Part shown: positions 8,552 to 17,683 of the stretch, piece after piece
Layout: each line of letters starts with the position of its first letter
Numbering within the stretch: position 1 is the first letter of the stretch
Assembly (NCBI RefSeq): GCF_032678705.1
Contig: NZ_JAVTSS010000001.1
Coordinates: 248,001-312,000 of the forward strand
Reading direction: 5' to 3'
DNA: 64,000 nucleotides
Origin: Pedobacter frigiditerrae
Lineage (GTDB): Bacteria > Bacteroidota > Bacteroidia > Sphingobacteriales > Sphingobacteriaceae
Made by a program: the position numbers and the translations under genes
The notes under the pieces: model-generated
Database searches by the model: none
The model's input: only the letters and a program-made list of their open reading frames with translations
Told to the model about the DNA's origin: nothing

Positions 8552-9798
8552 TGTTATATTTATTATTCGAATATCTGCATAAGCACTATGATTTTCCTGG
8601 ATTAAGGTTGTTCCAATACTTAACTTTTAGGTCATCACTTTCTATTGTACTTTCTCTAATAATTACTACGGTTTATGGTCGTAGATTAATTGATTATTTG
8701 CACAGCAAACAAGTTGGAGAGCCAGTTAGAAATCTAGGATTAGAAGGACAAATGCAAAAACAGGGTACACCTACAATGGGTGGTATCATCATCTTGTTAG
8801 GTATTCTAATTCCAACTTTATTATTCGCAAACATTACAAATGTATACGTAATCCTGATGATTATTACCACAGTGTGGATGGGAGCTGTAGGCTTTTTAGA
8901 TGATTATATCAAGGTTTTCAAAAAAAACAAGGAAGGTTTGGCTGGCCGTTTTAAAGTTGTTGGTCAAGTTGGTTTAGCGATTATTGTTGGCTTAACTATG
9001 TATTTCCACCCTAATATTGTAGTAAGACAAACAGTTGATGATACAGTGGTTTCTGCAAATAAAGCACCAATGGTATTAAGGCAGAAAGAAAGTAAGTTTT
9101 ACTATACTCAAGATGTAAAATCTACTAAAACCAATGTTCCTTTTTACAAGAACAATGAGTTTGATTATGCCAAAGTACTTAAGTTTTTAGGGCCTGGCTA
9201 TGAAAAATATGCATTCATTGTTTTCTTGTTTTTCGTAATAACTATCGTTACGGCAGTTTCAAATGGTGCAAACTTAACAGATGGTATCGATGGTTTGGCA
9301 ACAGGCACATCGGCTATTATTGGTATAACACTTGGTATTTTGGCATATGTTTCTGGTAACACAGTCATTGCCGATTACCTGAATATCATGTATATCCCTA
9401 ATTCTGGTGAGTTAATCATTTTTGCGGGTGCATTTGTAGGTGCTTGCGTTGGTTTTCTTTGGTATAATTCCTATCCAGCTCAAATTTTTATGGGCGATAC
9501 TGGAAGTTTAACAATTGGTGGTATCATCGCCGTGTTTGCCATCATGATTCGCAAAGAGTTGTTGATACCAATTTTATGCGGTGTTTTCTTGATTGAAGTT
9601 TTATCAGTAACACTTCAGGTAAGTTATTTTAAATACACTAAAAAACGTTTTGGCGAAGGCAGAAGAATTTTCCTAATGTCGCCATTGCACCACCATTATC
9701 AGAAAAAAGGTTACCACGAAGCAAAAATTGTAACTCGTTTCTGGATTATAGGCATTATGCTGGCAATCATCACATTTGTAACCTTAAAACTACGCTAA
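8551..9798 (+). CDS. mraY: Phospho-N-acetylmuramoyl-pentapeptide transferase MraY
   Basis: 415 residues, a polytopic membrane enzyme that makes lipid I from undecaprenyl phosphate and UDP-MurNAc-pentapeptide. Motifs seen: [11 protein letters not shown] near 71, the Asp pair in [12 protein letters not shown] near 112, [15 protein letters not shown] near 232, [15 protein letters not shown] near 305 and the His-rich [16 protein letters not shown] near 370. Compared with the roughly 360-residue E. coli enzyme it carries an extra-membrane insertion of some 50 residues (about 150-200), which is common in Bacteroidota. It overlaps murE by one base and abuts murD. Confidence 0.98.
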   Translation: MLYLLFEYLHKHYDFPGLRLFQYLTFRSSLSIVLSLIITTVYGRRLIDYLHSKQVGEPVRNLGLEGQMQKQGTPTMGGIIILLGILIPTLLFANITNVYVILMIITTVWMGAVGFLDDYIKVFKKNKEGLAGRFKVVGQVGLAIIVGLTMYFHPNIVVRQTVDDTVVSANKAPMVLRQKESKFYYTQDVKSTKTNVPFYKNNEFDYAKVLKFLGPGYEKYAFIVFLFFVITIVTAVSNGANLTDGIDGLATGTSAIIGITLGILAYVSGNTVIADYLNIMYIPNSGELIIFAGAFVGACVGFLWYNSYPAQIFMGDTGSLTIGGIIAVFAIMIRKELLIPILCGVFLIEVLSVTLQVSYFKYTKKRFGEGRRIFLMSPLHHHYQKKGYHEAKIVTRFWIIGIMLAIITFVTLKLR

Positions 9799-11142
9799 AT
9801 GGAAGCAAAAAGAGTAGTAATTCTTGGAGCAGGCGAAAGCGGAGTGGGTGCAGCAATGCTGGCACAAAAACAAGGTTTTGATGTTTTTGTATCAGATTTT
9901 GGTGGCATTGCCGACCGTTATAAATCTGCTTTGCAAGAGTTAAACATCTCTTTTGAAGAAAAACAACATACAGATGAGTTAATACTAAATGCTAATGAGG
10001 TCATTAAAAGTCCAGGTATTCCTTCTACAGCACCAATTGTTAAAGCACTAGCAAAAAAGAACATTCCAGTAATCTCTGAAATTGAGTTTGCTAAAAGATA
10101 TACTAAGGCCAAAACTATTTGCATTACAGGTTCAAATGGTAAATCGACTACTACAATGTTAACTTATCACATCTTAAAAAATGCAGGTGTTAATGTTGGT
10201 CTAGGCGGAAATATAGGTCAGAGTTTTGCCGCTCAAGTAGCTACCGAGGAATTTGAATGGTACGTGTTAGAAATATCAAGCTTTATGCTAGATGATATGT
10301 TTGATTTTAAGGCAGATATAGCTGTGCTTTTAAACATTACACCAGACCATTTAGACCGTTACGATTACAAATTAGAAAATTATGCTGCATCAAAAATGCG
10401 CATCGTACAGAACCAAACCGCTAATGACTTTTTCATTTACTGCGCAGATGATGAAGAAACAACCAAATTATTAGCTAAAACGAAAATTGCCGCTAAACAA
10501 TATCCTTTTTCTATCCGTAAGAAAATAGAGGAAGGTGCTTATTTAGAAGATACTACCATACACATCAACGCACACCCTAAAGAACAATTAACCATGTCAA
10601 TTTCAGAGTTAGCCTTGCAAGGCAAGCACAACATTTACAACTCTATGGCTTCGGGCATAGTAGCTAAAGTATTAGAGTTACGTAATGAGACCATCCGCGA
10701 AAGCATGGGTAACTTTAAGAATATTGAGCATAGGTTAGAGTTTGTAGCCAAAATCTCTGATGTGACTTACATCAACGATTCTAAGGCAACAAATGTTAAC
10801 TCTACATGGTACGCATTAGAAAGTGTAGGACCAGAAGTAGTTTTAATATTGGGTGGTGTAGATAAGGGAAATGATTATAGTATGTTAAAGGATTTGGTGC
10901 GTAGTAAAGTTAAAGCCATTGTGTGTATGGGCAAAGACAACAAACGTATCCATGAGGCTTTTGAGGATGATGTAGAGATTATTGTAAATACATTTTCTGC
11001 GAATGAAGCAGTGCAAGTTGCTTATCATTTGGCGAAAAAAGGGAATACGGTATTGTTATCTCCAGCTTGTGCAAGTTTCGATTTATTTAAAAATTACGAG
11101 GATAGAGGCAATCAATTTAAAGCAGCAGTAAAAGAATTATAA
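9799..11142 (+). CDS. murD: UDP-N-acetylmuramoylalanine:D-glutamate ligase MurD
   Basis: 447 residues. The N-terminal Rossmann segment VVILGAGESGVGAAML binds UDP. The P-loop is ICITGSNGKSTTTML near 110, followed by NITPDHLDRYDYKLENYA. The C-terminal domain begins around EHRLEFVAKISDVTYINDSK, and LSPACASFDLFKNYEDRG near 420 is a MurD signature. The enzyme adds D-glutamate to UDP-MurNAc-L-Ala in the cytoplasm. It starts immediately after the mraY stop and ends one base before ftsW. Confidence 0.98.
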   Translation: MEAKRVVILGAGESGVGAAMLAQKQGFDVFVSDFGGIADRYKSALQELNISFEEKQHTDELILNANEVIKSPGIPSTAPIVKALAKKNIPVISEIEFAKRYTKAKTICITGSNGKSTTTMLTYHILKNAGVNVGLGGNIGQSFAAQVATEEFEWYVLEISSFMLDDMFDFKADIAVLLNITPDHLDRYDYKLENYAASKMRIVQNQTANDFFIYCADDEETTKLLAKTKIAAKQYPFSIRKKIEEGAYLEDTTIHINAHPKEQLTMSISELALQGKHNIYNSMASGIVAKVLELRNETIRESMGNFKNIEHRLEFVAKISDVTYINDSKATNVNSTWYALESVGPEVVLILGGVDKGNDYSMLKDLVRSKVKAIVCMGKDNKRIHEAFEDDVEIIVNTFSANEAVQVAYHLAKKGNTVLLSPACASFDLFKNYEDRGNQFKAAVKEL

Positions 11143-11143
11143 A

Positions 11144-12316
11144 ATGTTTAATATCAACGCACTTCTAGAAAGAACCAAGGGAGACAGATGGATTTGGCTG
11201 ATTATTATCATGCTATCTCTAGTTTCTATCATGGCGGTTTATAGCGCAACTGGTGCAATTGCCTATAAAAAAGGGATTACAGTAGAAAAGTATTTGCTTT
11301 ATAAACATATTATTTTTGTGCTTTTAGGTATTGCCATGATTTATATAGCGCATTTATTAGATTATAAATACTATTCAGGTATCTCTAAAATATTAATGAT
11401 TATCACTATTCCGTTGTTGTTTTATACTTTAATGTTTGGTAGTAGCATCAATGAAGCATCAAGGTGGGTAAAAATTCCAGTTATTGGATTAACATTTCAA
11501 ACTTCCGATTTAGCAAAACTAGCCTTGATTACATTTTTAGCTAGGATGTTAACTAAAAAACAAGAGAACATTAAGGATGTAAAAAACTCATTCATTCCCA
11601 TCATGGGCTCAGTTTGTGTGGTATTTATATTAATTGCATTGGCAAATTTGTCAACAGCGTTGATGTTATTTGGCGTAAGTATTCTGTTATTAATCATTGG
11701 TCGTATCAGTATTAAACAAATTGCAATGGTTTGTGCTGGTGGCATTGTATTGTTAATGTTTGTTGTTTTTTTAGGGCCAAGAAAAGAAACCTATAAATCT
11801 CGTATCAATGCGTTTATGCACCCAGAATTGCAACATTCTGATAAAACATACCAGTCAGACCATTCAAAAATAGCTTTGGCAACTGGCGGATTATTTGGTA
11901 AAGGCCCAGGGAATAGCACCGAGCGTAACTTCTTACCACACCCTTATTCTGATTTTATTTTTGCCATTATTATCGAAGAATATGGTACGGTTGGCGGATT
12001 AGCGATTGTGGTGTTATACCTGGTTTTACTTTATCGATGTGTACGGATTGTAACGCGAAGTCCTAAGGCATTTGGCGCACTGCTGGCGGCAGGTTTGAGT
12101 TTTAGCTTAACTATACAGGCATTTGCTAACATGGCAGTTGCAGTTGGTTTAGGTCCAGTAACGGGTGTGCCATTGCCGCTAGTTAGTATGGGAGGTACAT
12201 CAATGATATTTACAAGTATAGCATTTGGAATTATTTTAAGTGTAAGCCGAGATGTTGAAGAATACAATACAAAAAAAGATAAGGTTGTTGTAGGGGAAAT
12301 TCCCGCGATGGCCTAG
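11144..12316 (+). CDS. ftsW: Lipid II polymerase FtsW (SEDS family)
   Basis: 390 residues with around ten membrane spans. SEDS-family landmarks are visible: WVKIPVIGLTFQTSDLAKLA near 110, LPHPYSDFIFAIIIEEYGTV near 265 and the terminal PLPLVSMGGTSMIFTSIAFG near 348. FtsW is the septal glycan polymerase that works with FtsI. Its place between murD and murG and its pairing with ftsI in the same operon favour FtsW over RodA. A repeat-rich spacer of about 175 bases separates it from murG. Confidence 0.96.
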   Translation: MFNINALLERTKGDRWIWLIIIMLSLVSIMAVYSATGAIAYKKGITVEKYLLYKHIIFVLLGIAMIYIAHLLDYKYYSGISKILMIITIPLLFYTLMFGSSINEASRWVKIPVIGLTFQTSDLAKLALITFLARMLTKKQENIKDVKNSFIPIMGSVCVVFILIALANLSTALMLFGVSILLLIIGRISIKQIAMVCAGGIVLLMFVVFLGPRKETYKSRINAFMHPELQHSDKTYQSDHSKIALATGGLFGKGPGNSTERNFLPHPYSDFIFAIIIEEYGTVGGLAIVVLYLVLLYRCVRIVTRSPKAFGALLAAGLSFSLTIQAFANMAVAVGLGPVTGVPLPLVSMGGTSMIFTSIAFGIILSVSRDVEEYNTKKDKVVVGEIPAMA

Positions 12317-12354
12317 TGAAGGTAGAGGGATGTAGGGTTGACGGCAGAAGGGGG

Positions 12355-12466
12355 AAAGTTCTTCGCGTACTTTGCGAAAACTTTTACTCTTTGCGGTAAA
12401 AAATAGAATTAAAGAAACAAACAAATAAACACCCAGTCTTCAAAAGCTTCTCTATTTAGAGAGGCT
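12355..12466. repeat. ftsW-murG spacer with inverted repeats
   Basis: Two elements lie in the 176-base gap. At about 12357-12400 is a TTCGCGTACTTTGCG / CTTTGCGGTAAA-type sequence that looks like a short dispersed element. At 12443-12466 is a near-perfect hairpin, AAAGCTTCTCTA with TAGAGAGGCTTT (one G-T pair). No U-tract follows the hairpin, so it is not a canonical terminator. Whether it attenuates transcription into murG cannot be judged. Confidence 0.5.
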
Positions 12467-12492
12467 TTGAAAAGGCTAAGAAAAATTTAACA

Positions 12493-13596
12493 ATGAATAA
12501 TTTCCCAAAAATTATCATATCTGGAGGTGGCACAGGCGGGCATATATTTCCCGCCGTTGCCATAGCCAATGCCTTAAAAAGCATTTCGCCTAATTGCGAG
12601 ATTCTTTTTGTGGGTGCAGTGGGAAGAATGGAAATGGAAAAAGTTCCTGCCGCTGGATATAAGATTGTGGGTTTAAATATTAGTGGCATACAAAGAGGTT
12701 CTATTTTAAAAAATTTAGGCTTACCCTTTAAAGTTATAGTAAGTGTACGCAAGGCGATGAAATTGATTTCAGATTTCAAGCCAGATGCAGTAGTTGGTGT
12801 TGGCGGTTTCGCTTCTGGACCTTTATTATATGCTGCCTCATTAAAAAAGGTACCTTATTTGATACAAGAACAAAATTCTTATGCTGGCGTAACAAATAAA
12901 CTGTTGGGCAAGGGAGCGGCTAAAATTTGTGTGGCTTTTGATGGAATGGAACAATTTTTTCCAGCAGATAGAATATTAAAAACTGGAAACCCAGTAAGAA
13001 CAAACATAGTTGATATTAAGGATAAACATTTCGCAGGAGCAGAGTTGTTAAAACTAGACCCCTTAAAGAAAATAATCTTAGTTACTGGGGGTAGTTTAGG
13101 TGCAAGAACCTTAAATAAAAGTATAGAGAAACATTTGCCAGAAATCATCTCACAAGATGTGCAGGTAGTATGGCAAACTGGAAAATTCTATTATAAAGAA
13201 ATCATAGAAAGGTTAGGTGCTTATCATCCTAACGTGGTGATTTTAGAATTTTTAAATAAAATGGATCTCGCTTATGCAGCAGCAGATGTAATTATTTCAA
13301 GAGCTGGAGCAGGAACCATTGCAGAGCTTTGTTTAATTAAAAAACCTGTGATTTTAGTGCCTTCGCCAAACGTAGCAGAAGACCATCAAACTAAAAATGC
13401 AATGGCTTTGGTTAAAAACGATGCGGCTATTTTAATTAACGACCGTTCTGCTGAAGATACTTTGGTTTTTGAAGCTTTAAAGTTATTGCAGAACAAGGAA
13501 CGTTGTAAAATATTAAGTGAAAATATAGGTAAAATGGCATTGCAAGATGCAGATAGGGTTATAGCAGAAGAAGTTTTAAAATTGGTAAAAAGCTGA
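12493..13596 (+). CDS. murG: UDP-GlcNAc:lipid I N-acetylglucosaminyltransferase MurG
   Basis: 367 residues, GT28 family. The N-terminal glycine-rich loop SGGGTGGHIFPAVAIA near residue 10 is diagnostic. VVGVGGFASGP near 98 and LIQEQNSYAGVTNKLLGK near 120 bind the lipid substrate side. The C-domain has VTGGSLGARTLN near 197 and the UDP-GlcNAc motif ISRAGAGTIAELC near 270. It converts lipid I to lipid II at the inner face of the membrane. Its stop codon lies inside the left arm of the inverted repeat at 13591-13685. Confidence 0.98.
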   Translation: MNNFPKIIISGGGTGGHIFPAVAIANALKSISPNCEILFVGAVGRMEMEKVPAAGYKIVGLNISGIQRGSILKNLGLPFKVIVSVRKAMKLISDFKPDAVVGVGGFASGPLLYAASLKKVPYLIQEQNSYAGVTNKLLGKGAAKICVAFDGMEQFFPADRILKTGNPVRTNIVDIKDKHFAGAELLKLDPLKKIILVTGGSLGARTLNKSIEKHLPEIISQDVQVVWQTGKFYYKEIIERLGAYHPNVVILEFLNKMDLAYAAADVIISRAGAGTIAELCLIKKPVILVPSPNVAEDHQTKNAMALVKNDAAILINDRSAEDTLVFEALKLLQNKERCKILSENIGKMALQDADRVIAEEVLKLVKS

Positions 13597-13685
13597 AAGT
13601 CTAAAGCATAAAGACCAAAGCAAAAATAAGATAAATGTAAACATCGGGAAGGCAGTTTTTAGCTTTAGTCTTTTCGCTTTCAGCT
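13591..13685. repeat. Inverted repeat spanning the murG-murC junction
   Basis: AGCTGAAAG at 13591-13599 pairs perfectly with CTTTCAGCT at 13677-13685. Inside are further partly paired segments (CTAAAGC/GCTTTAG, AAAGAC/GTCTTT). The left arm contains the murG stop codon and the right arm ends seven bases before the murC ATG. The sequence resembles the 26775-26840 element (AAAGACC / GGTCTTT), so it is probably a dispersed family. Confidence 0.7.
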
Positions 13686-13692
13686 CAAAAAA

Positions 13693-15045
13693 ATGGAGTT
13701 AGCAAATATAAATAGAGTTTATTTCGTAGGTATCGGTGGCATCGGTATGAGTGCGCTTGCTCGTTATTTTGCGAAACGTGGGGTTGTTGTTTGTGGCTAT
13801 GATAAAACCAGAACTAATTTAACTATCGAGTTAGAACACGAAGGAATTTTGGTTACCTATTTAGATGAAGAAGCAGCTGTATCTATTTGTTTTCAGAAAA
13901 ATCATGATGATACTTTAGTTGTTTATACGCCAGCTATTCCTAAAAATTCTAAGATTTTAAATCATTTTATTAACAATGGTTTTAGCCTAAAAAAACGCTC
14001 TGAGGTTTTAGGAATTATAAGTGAGGGTATGTTTTGTATCGCTGTGGCCGGAACCCATGGCAAAACAACAACTTCATCTATGATTGCTCATATCTTAACG
14101 GATACTGGTTTTGGTTGCACCGCATTTTTAGGTGGAATAACCAGTAACTACAATAGCAATGTGCTTTTCGGAAAGAACAATGTGGTGGTTGTAGAAGCCG
14201 ATGAATACGACCGTTCGTTTTTAACCCTTCATCCAGATGTTGCTGTAGTAACCTCTATGGATGCAGACCATTTAGATATTTATGGCGATGAAAGTCACTT
14301 ACATGAATCGTTTCATTTGTTTGCCAACCAGTTAAAAGCCGATGGGAAGTTATTCGTTAAAGATGGTTTGCCTTTACAGGGAATAACTTACAGTGCCGAC
14401 TCAAATTCTGCTTTAGTTGCTAGTAATATCCACGTAGAAAATGGAAATTTTGTTTTCGATTTTAGTGATGGATATACATCTATAAAAGATTTAAGCCTGG
14501 CAATGCCTGGTAAGCATAATGTAGAAAATGCAGTTGCAGCCATTGGTGTAGCATTAAGTTTAGGTATTCATCCTAAAAGTATAAAAAAGGCTGTAGCATC
14601 TTTTAAAGGTGTAAAGCGCAGGTTCGAAACTTTGGTTAACACACCAGAACATATTTATATAGATGATTATGCACATCATCCTGAAGAGTTAAGAGCTTGT
14701 TTTGATGCGGTTAGACAATTACATCCTGATAAGAAATTAACAGTGATTTTCCAGCCGCACTTATTTACAAGAACTCGTGATTTTGCTGATGATTTTGCAA
14801 AGGTTTTAAGCACGGCTGATGAGCTTGTTTTGTTAGAAATATATCCAGCTAGAGAATTGTCTATTGAAGGTGTTAATTCGCAAATGTTGTTAGATAAAAT
14901 TACTTTAACTCATAAAGAATTATGTGGAAAAGATTTAGCTGTAGAGAACATAAAGAACAAAAATCCTGAACTACTTTTGACGGTTGGAGCTGGAGACATA
15001 GATACTTTAATTGCACCACTAAAAAATGCTTTAAATCATGCTTAA
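13693..15045 (+). CDS. murC: UDP-N-acetylmuramate:L-alanine ligase MurC
   Basis: 450 residues. The N-terminal nucleotide-fold motif VYFVGIGGIGMSALA near residue 8 is typical of MurC. The P-loop is VAGTHGKTTTSSMIAH near 117. EADEYDRSF near 172 and SMDADHLDIYGD near 195 form the active site, and YDDYAHHPEEL-like YIDDYAHHPEELRA is near 322. It adds L-alanine to UDP-MurNAc, the first peptide-stem step. It overlaps ftsQ by eight bases. Confidence 0.98.
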   Translation: MELANINRVYFVGIGGIGMSALARYFAKRGVVVCGYDKTRTNLTIELEHEGILVTYLDEEAAVSICFQKNHDDTLVVYTPAIPKNSKILNHFINNGFSLKKRSEVLGIISEGMFCIAVAGTHGKTTTSSMIAHILTDTGFGCTAFLGGITSNYNSNVLFGKNNVVVVEADEYDRSFLTLHPDVAVVTSMDADHLDIYGDESHLHESFHLFANQLKADGKLFVKDGLPLQGITYSADSNSALVASNIHVENGNFVFDFSDGYTSIKDLSLAMPGKHNVENAVAAIGVALSLGIHPKSIKKAVASFKGVKRRFETLVNTPEHIYIDDYAHHPEELRACFDAVRQLHPDKKLTVIFQPHLFTRTRDFADDFAKVLSTADELVLLEIYPARELSIEGVNSQMLLDKITLTHKELCGKDLAVENIKNKNPELLLTVGAGDIDTLIAPLKNALNHA

Positions 15046-16150
15046 AAGAATTAATTGGAAAGCGATTTTTAAAGGTTTTGCTTGGCTTACTTGCTTGGCA
15101 GGAATGGTGGTATTGATGAGTTTCATTGAAATTAAGAAACAAACAGTTAAATGCACTAAAGTAGAAATACTAATTCCTGGGGCAGATAATTTTATAGAAA
15201 GAGAAGAAATTGATGCTATTTTAAAACAAAGCCAAGGTGAATTGGTTGGTCGGAGTTTAGAAGAGATAAATATTCATCAGATTGAAAAAGCATTAAAATC
15301 TAATCCTTACATCGCTTTTGCTAAAGTGTATGTAGACATGGATGGACTAATTAAAATTGAGGTTAAACAACGTGAGCCAGTTTTAAGGATTTTAAATGCT
15401 GGCGGACAAGATTATTACATAGATAGCGATGGCCTAAAAATGCCAATGTCGCCAAATTTTACTGCTGATGTTTTAGTGGCAACGGGAAATATTTTAGAAG
15501 GTTTTGGTGGTAAGGTTGATACATTATTTACACCTATGGCTGGAGATTTGTATAAAACAGCCTTGTTTATTAAAAAGGATACATTGTGGAACGCACAAAT
15601 TGAGCAAATTTTTGTAAACGATAAAAGTGATATTGAGTTGATTCCTAGAGTGGGCAATCAAAGAATAATTTTAGGTAACGCGGATTCGATAGCAACCAAA
15701 ATGAATAATTTGTTGGCCTTTTACAAACAGGCAATGCCATTGGTAGGTTGGGGTGCTTATAAAACAATCAACTTAAAATACATTAATCAGATTGTTTGTG
15801 AGAAGAATGACACCACTGGAATTAAAAAAGTAACACCAGTACTGATAGATTCCAATGCAGTTGTTAAAAGCTCTGTTGATTCAGTTGTTCAATCTGCCAT
15901 AAATGATGAAATAAAAAAAGCAGCAGCAGAGGCCAATGAAGTTAAAACTGTGCCTGCAGTTAAAAGCTCAACGACAGTTAAAAAGGAAGTTGTAAAACCA
16001 AAGACTGCAACTGCAACGGATATTAAACCGATTATTACTAAAGAAAAAACTGCAGAGAAAACACCAAGCAAAACATCGGTTACAACGCCTGCAAAAACAA
16101 ATACAACAACTAAGGATAAGACAAAACCTGTTGTTGCAAACAAAAGATAA
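15038..16150 (+). CDS. ftsQ: Cell division protein FtsQ with Lys/Thr-rich C-terminal tail
   Basis: 370 residues, start overlapping murC by eight bases. One membrane span lies near residues 13-30 (GFAWLTCLAGMVVLMSFI). It is followed by a POTRA-like region (IPGADNFIEREEIDAIL, then IEKALKSNPYIAFAKVYVDM) and a beta domain ending near residue 255. FtsQ links early and late divisome proteins in the periplasm. The last 100 or so residues are low complexity, rich in Lys, Thr, Val and Ala, and strongly basic towards the end (from roughly residue 285). This tail is not part of the usual FtsQ fold. Assignment rests on position between murC and ftsA plus topology. Confidence 0.9.
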   Translation: MLKRINWKAIFKGFAWLTCLAGMVVLMSFIEIKKQTVKCTKVEILIPGADNFIEREEIDAILKQSQGELVGRSLEEINIHQIEKALKSNPYIAFAKVYVDMDGLIKIEVKQREPVLRILNAGGQDYYIDSDGLKMPMSPNFTADVLVATGNILEGFGGKVDTLFTPMAGDLYKTALFIKKDTLWNAQIEQIFVNDKSDIELIPRVGNQRIILGNADSIATKMNNLLAFYKQAMPLVGWGAYKTINLKYINQIVCEKNDTTGIKKVTPVLIDSNAVVKSSVDSVVQSAINDEIKKAAAEANEVKTVPAVKSSTTVKKEVVKPKTATATDIKPIITKEKTAEKTPSKTSVTTPAKTNTTTKDKTKPVVANKR

Positions 16151-16199
16151 AACAGATACCAAGAAGAACAAATAAATAAACTCGACAAAAATTAAAGTT

Positions 16200-17555
16200 A
16201 TGGGCAAAGAAAAATCTACCATTCAATCTCCAATCGTAGTAGGATTAGATATTGGTACAACGAAGATTTGTGTTATCGTGGGGCGCAGAACACAACACGA
16301 CAAAATTGAAGTTTTAGGAATAGGTAAGGCCGAATCTGCTGGGGTAACTCGCGGAGTGGTTTCAAATATCCAAAAAACAGTTCAAGGAATTGCCGCTGCA
16401 GTAGAATTGGCAAGTAGCCAATCTAACGTAGAAATTCGTGTGGTAAATGTTGGTATTGCCGGTCAGCATATCAAAAGTTTACAACATCGTGGAATTTTAA
16501 CTCGTAGAGAGCTGCAGAACGAAATTAGCAAGAAAGACATCGATAAATTGGTGGATGACATGTTTAAATTAGTGATGCCTCCAGGCGAAGAAATTATTCA
16601 TGTATTGCCTCAAGAATTTACTATTGATAATGAGCCAGGCATCAAAGACCCAATTGGTATGGCAGGCGTTCGTTTAGAAGCGAACTTCCACATTATCTCT
16701 GGTCAAGTTACGGCAGTAAAAAATATCATGCGTTGTGTAACCAATGCAGGTTTACAAACTCAAGAGTTAATTTTAGAACCTCTTGCATCTTCAGAATCGG
16801 TGTTGAGCGACGAAGAAAAAGAAGCAGGTGTTTGTTTAGTTGATATAGGCGGCGGTACTACTGATATTGCCATTTTCCACGAAGGTATTATTCGCCATAC
16901 AGCGGTTATCCCATTTGGTGGTAACAGTGTAACTGAAGATATTAGAGAAGGTTGTTCGGTAATGCGTAACCAAGCAGAGTTGTTAAAAACTCGTTTCGGT
17001 TCGGCATTGGCTGAAGAAAATAAAGAGAATGAAATTATTTGCGTACCTGGTTTACGTGGTAGAGAGCCAAAAGAAATTTCTGTAAAAAACTTAGCTTATG
17101 TAATCCAAGCCCGTATGGAAGAGATAGTTGAGCATGTTTACTATGAAATTAAATCTTCAGGCTATGAGAAAAAATTGATTGGTGGTGTAGTAATTACTGG
17201 TGGTGGAGCGTTATTAAAACATCTAAACCAATTGGTAGAGTACGTAACCGGATTAGATTGTCGTGTTGGTTATCCAAACGAACATTTGTCTAAGTACGAA
17301 GACATGGCCAAAAATGTTTACGATGATTTAAAGAGCCCAATGTATGCAACATCTGTTGGATTGTTAATTAAAGGAATTCAAAAAGCTGAAGAGTTATTGG
17401 AAGAAATGAAACAACCAGGCGTATTTGTTGAGCAGCCAACAGTGGCGAAAGAAAAAGTAAAACGTGCAGGTTTGTTTGATAAGCTACTTAAAAAAACCAC
17501 AGATTTCATCAAGGATGATATGAATGTGAGTGATGAGGATTACATCAAGCCGTAA
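16200..17555 (+). CDS. ftsA: Cell division protein FtsA
   Basis: 451 residues, actin-like ATPase fold. The phosphate-1 loop is VVGLDIGTTKICVIVG near residue 13 and phosphate 2 is VCLVDIGGGTTDIAIF near 212. VVITGGGALLKHL near 330 is the adenosine loop. The C-terminus (FDKLLKKTTDFIKDDMN) looks like the amphipathic membrane-targeting helix. FtsA anchors FtsZ filaments to the membrane. The gene is followed by a 128-base spacer with unusual control elements before ftsZ. Confidence 0.98.
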   Translation: MGKEKSTIQSPIVVGLDIGTTKICVIVGRRTQHDKIEVLGIGKAESAGVTRGVVSNIQKTVQGIAAAVELASSQSNVEIRVVNVGIAGQHIKSLQHRGILTRRELQNEISKKDIDKLVDDMFKLVMPPGEEIIHVLPQEFTIDNEPGIKDPIGMAGVRLEANFHIISGQVTAVKNIMRCVTNAGLQTQELILEPLASSESVLSDEEKEAGVCLVDIGGGTTDIAIFHEGIIRHTAVIPFGGNSVTEDIREGCSVMRNQAELLKTRFGSALAEENKENEIICVPGLRGREPKEISVKNLAYVIQARMEEIVEHVYYEIKSSGYEKKLIGGVVITGGGALLKHLNQLVEYVTGLDCRVGYPNEHLSKYEDMAKNVYDDLKSPMYATSVGLLIKGIQKAEELLEEMKQPGVFVEQPTVAKEKVKRAGLFDKLLKKTTDFIKDDMNVSDEDYIKP

Positions 17556-17557
17556 TA

Positions 17558-17627
17558 TTTTTCCACAATTTGGGATTTTTCCACATTATTAACACTTGTG
17601 GAAAACGCCTGTTAAAAAAGTGTTAAT
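17558..17627. promoter_or_regulatory. Three DnaA-box-like 9-mers plus inverted repeat before ftsZ
   Basis: TTTTCCACA occurs at 17559-17567 and 17577-17585 on + and at 17597-17605 on - (as TGTGGAAAA). All three are identical and match the relaxed DnaA-box consensus TTWTNCACA. They are centred about 18 and 20 bases apart. A perfect 9-bp inverted repeat ATTAACACT (17588-17596) / AGTGTTAAT (17619-17627) brackets the third site. The cluster is the main feature of the ftsA-ftsZ spacer. Binding by DnaA is inferred from sequence only. Confidence 0.6.
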
Positions 17628-17683
17628 ATTACAAAAGGAGATGAACAGAAATTTCAATTTTTAAACAACTGATTCATAACGAT

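Noticed and set aside
12443..12466. Terminator between ftsW and murG
   Set aside because: A good hairpin but no T-run on either strand, and the operon must continue to murG and beyond.
15889..16222. Antisense frames over the ftsQ tail (99 and 84 codons, hydrophobic or Cys-rich)
   Set aside because: They arise from the reverse complement of the Lys/Thr-rich tail; no start signals or family match.
17641..17664. Seven-codon frame (MNRNFNF) behind AAAAGGAG before ftsZ
   Set aside because: The GGAG touches the ATG, leaving no spacing for a ribosome site, and Bacteroidota rarely depend on such sites. Probably chance.
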